Below the pieces are notes generated by a model. The model saw only the letters and a list, made by a program, of their open reading frames with translations. It did not search any database and was not told where the DNA came from. From an uncultured Oscillospiraceae bacterium (GTDB lineage: Bacteria > Bacillota_A > Clostridia > Oscillospirales > Oscillospiraceae), in NCBI GenBank assembly GCA_944386965.1, contig CALXDE010000039.1, forward strand, positions 1 through 5,924: DNA of 5,924 nt. The letters are read 5' to 3'. Made by a program: the position numbers and the translations under genes. This document shows positions 5,224 through 5,924 of the stretch, piece by piece (within the stretch, counting starts at the first letter, position 1; each line of letters begins with the position of its first letter).

Positions 5224-5924
5224 GGCGTCTCTCCTTCCTGATTGCCGCCCCGCCCGGCCCGCTCCTCCCGGGCCAGCTTCAGATCCTCCACCAGGGTGAG
5301 GGCGGCCTCCAGCACGTTCTCGTCCCTGCGCAGCGTCAGGGTGAGGCAGGGCACCTCCCCCGCCGCCAGACGGATGCGCCCCCGGTACTTGCTCAGGCCG
5401 CAGACCTTCACCACCGACTCCACCTCCACCACCTGGAGGGTAAAGCGCAGGGCATCTCCCCGCTGCACGATCTCCGTCACCCCCACGGCGCTGGCCGCGG
5501 CCCGCAGCAGGGCCACGTCCAGCAGGGCGTGGACGCTCTTGGGGGGCTCGCCGTAGCGGTCGATGAGCTCGTCCAGGAGGTCCGCGGCGTCCTCGGTGCC
5601 GCGGACGCCGGCGATCCGGCGGTACAGGTCCATCCGCTGCTCGGCGGAGGGCACATAGCTCTCCGGGATGTTGGCCGAGAGGGTCAGGTCCGCCGAGCAC
5701 TCGGTGACCACCTTCTTCTCTCCGCCCTGCTCCTCCACCACGGCCTCCTCCAGCAACTGGAGGTACATGTCGTAGCCCACGCTCATCATGTAGCCGCTCT
5801 GCTCGGGGCCCAGCAGGTTCCCCGCCCCCCGGATCTCCAGATCCCGCATGGCGATCTTGAACCCTGAGCCGAACTCCACATACTCCTTGATGGCCGTCAG
5901 GCGCTTGGTGGCGATCTCCGTGAG
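5220..5924 (-). CDS. mfd: transcription-repair coupling factor Mfd (C-terminal 234 residues)
   Basis: Partial gene: the 5' part lies beyond the high-coordinate end, and full-length Mfd is about 1150 residues. Mfd is an ATP-driven DNA translocase that removes RNA polymerase stalled at lesions and recruits UvrA. The visible segment starts in the helicase region with LTEIATKRLTAIKEY. It continues through the highly conserved TRG-type stretch E17-F18-G19-S20-G21-F22-K23-I24-A25-M26-R27-D28-L29-E30 to G33-A34-G35-N36-L37-L38-G39-P40-E41-Q42-S43-G44. The rest (about 65-220) is the C-terminal regulatory D7 domain, including the E-Q-R-M-D-L-Y-R-R-I helix and the L-L-D-E-L-x-D-R-Y-G-E-P-P motif. The reading frame is open to the window edge, so no start is visible. 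The TGA overlaps the next gene's ATG, indicating cotranscription and translational coupling. Confidence 0.96.
   Translation of the reverse strand, partial: LTEIATKRLTAIKEYVEFGSGFKIAMRDLEIRGAGNLLGPEQSGYMMSVGYDMYLQLLEEAVVEEQGGEKKVVTECSADLTLSANIPESYVPSAEQRMDLYRRIAGVRGTEDAADLLDELIDRYGEPPKSVHALLDVALLRAAASAVGVTEIVQRGDALRFTLQVVEVESVVKVCGLSKYRGRIRLAAGEVPCLTLTLRRDENVLEAALTLVEDLKLAREERAGRGGNQEGETP
5231..5239 (-). promoter_or_regulatory. ribosome binding site of the foldase lipoprotein
   Basis: AGGAAGGAG on the minus strand ends 7 nt before ATG 5223, inside the last codons of mfd. It fixes the start at the signal peptide. It rules out reading the same open frame from further upstream, where about 159 extra codons only mirror mfd in another frame. 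Confidence 0.8.

Noticed and set aside
4183..5241. 352-codon open frame on the plus strand opposite the foldase gene
   Set aside because: Same cause: it lies entirely antisense to a gene with a clear signal peptide and parvulin domain, and its translation is Val/Leu/Gly/Gln-rich noise.
5224..5700. N-terminal extension of the foldase reading frame by 159 codons
   Set aside because: This part overlaps mfd in another frame, is Arg/Gly/Pro-rich, and the ATG at 5223 has its own ribosome binding site and starts a classic lipoprotein signal peptide.
1..5924. A wholly new biological system, mobile element or CRISPR array
   Set aside because: All long genes belong to known families (Mfd, PpiC foldase, Rnf complex). 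I see no direct-repeat array, transposase, integrase or attachment-site repeats.

Overview
The window comes from a high-GC, anaerobic, Gram-positive-type bacterium, most likely a clostridial gut commensal of the Oscillospiraceae (Flavonifractor/Lawsonibacter-like). That placement is an inference. It rests on the rnfCDGEAB gene order typical of Clostridia, a foldase lipoprotein next to mfd, strong AAGGAGG-type ribosome binding sites, and strongly GC-biased third codon positions. All genes lie on the minus strand, so transcription runs from high to low coordinates.

Region 1 (5924 down to 4108) holds the 3' end of mfd, the transcription-repair coupling factor. Its stop codon overlaps the start of a gene for a secreted lipoprotein with a parvulin (PpiC/PrsA-like) peptidyl-prolyl isomerase domain. 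This unit ends at a textbook rho-independent terminator (4028-4064).

Region 2 (about 3806-4107) is the only long intergenic stretch, about 300 bases. It contains the terminator, then an AT-rich segment with an 18-bp Rex-like imperfect palindrome. Next come a good sigma-A type promoter (TGGACA, 17 bp, TATAGT) and a leader of roughly 80 nt. The leader carries a perfect 8-bp GC hairpin and a possible 22-codon leader ORF that ends inside the rnfC ribosome binding site.

Region 3 (3805 down to 1) is the Rnf operon: rnfC, rnfD, rnfG, rnfE and the first 44 codons of rnfA. rnfB should follow beyond the window edge. The genes are packed with 4-bp overlaps or 0-5 bp gaps. Together they encode the membrane-bound ferredoxin:NAD+ oxidoreductase. 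It passes electrons from reduced ferredoxin through Fe-S clusters and covalent flavins to NAD+ and pumps Na+ or H+ outward. RnfC carries the NADH/FMN site and two 4Fe-4S clusters. RnfD and RnfG carry covalently bound FMN, and RnfA and RnfE share a cysteine-ligated cluster within the membrane.

I see no mobile element, CRISPR array, tRNA or rRNA. The gene content is conserved core energy metabolism rather than a new system. The less ordinary points are an altered flavinylation motif in RnfD and the structured leader with a possible redox operator upstream of rnfC.
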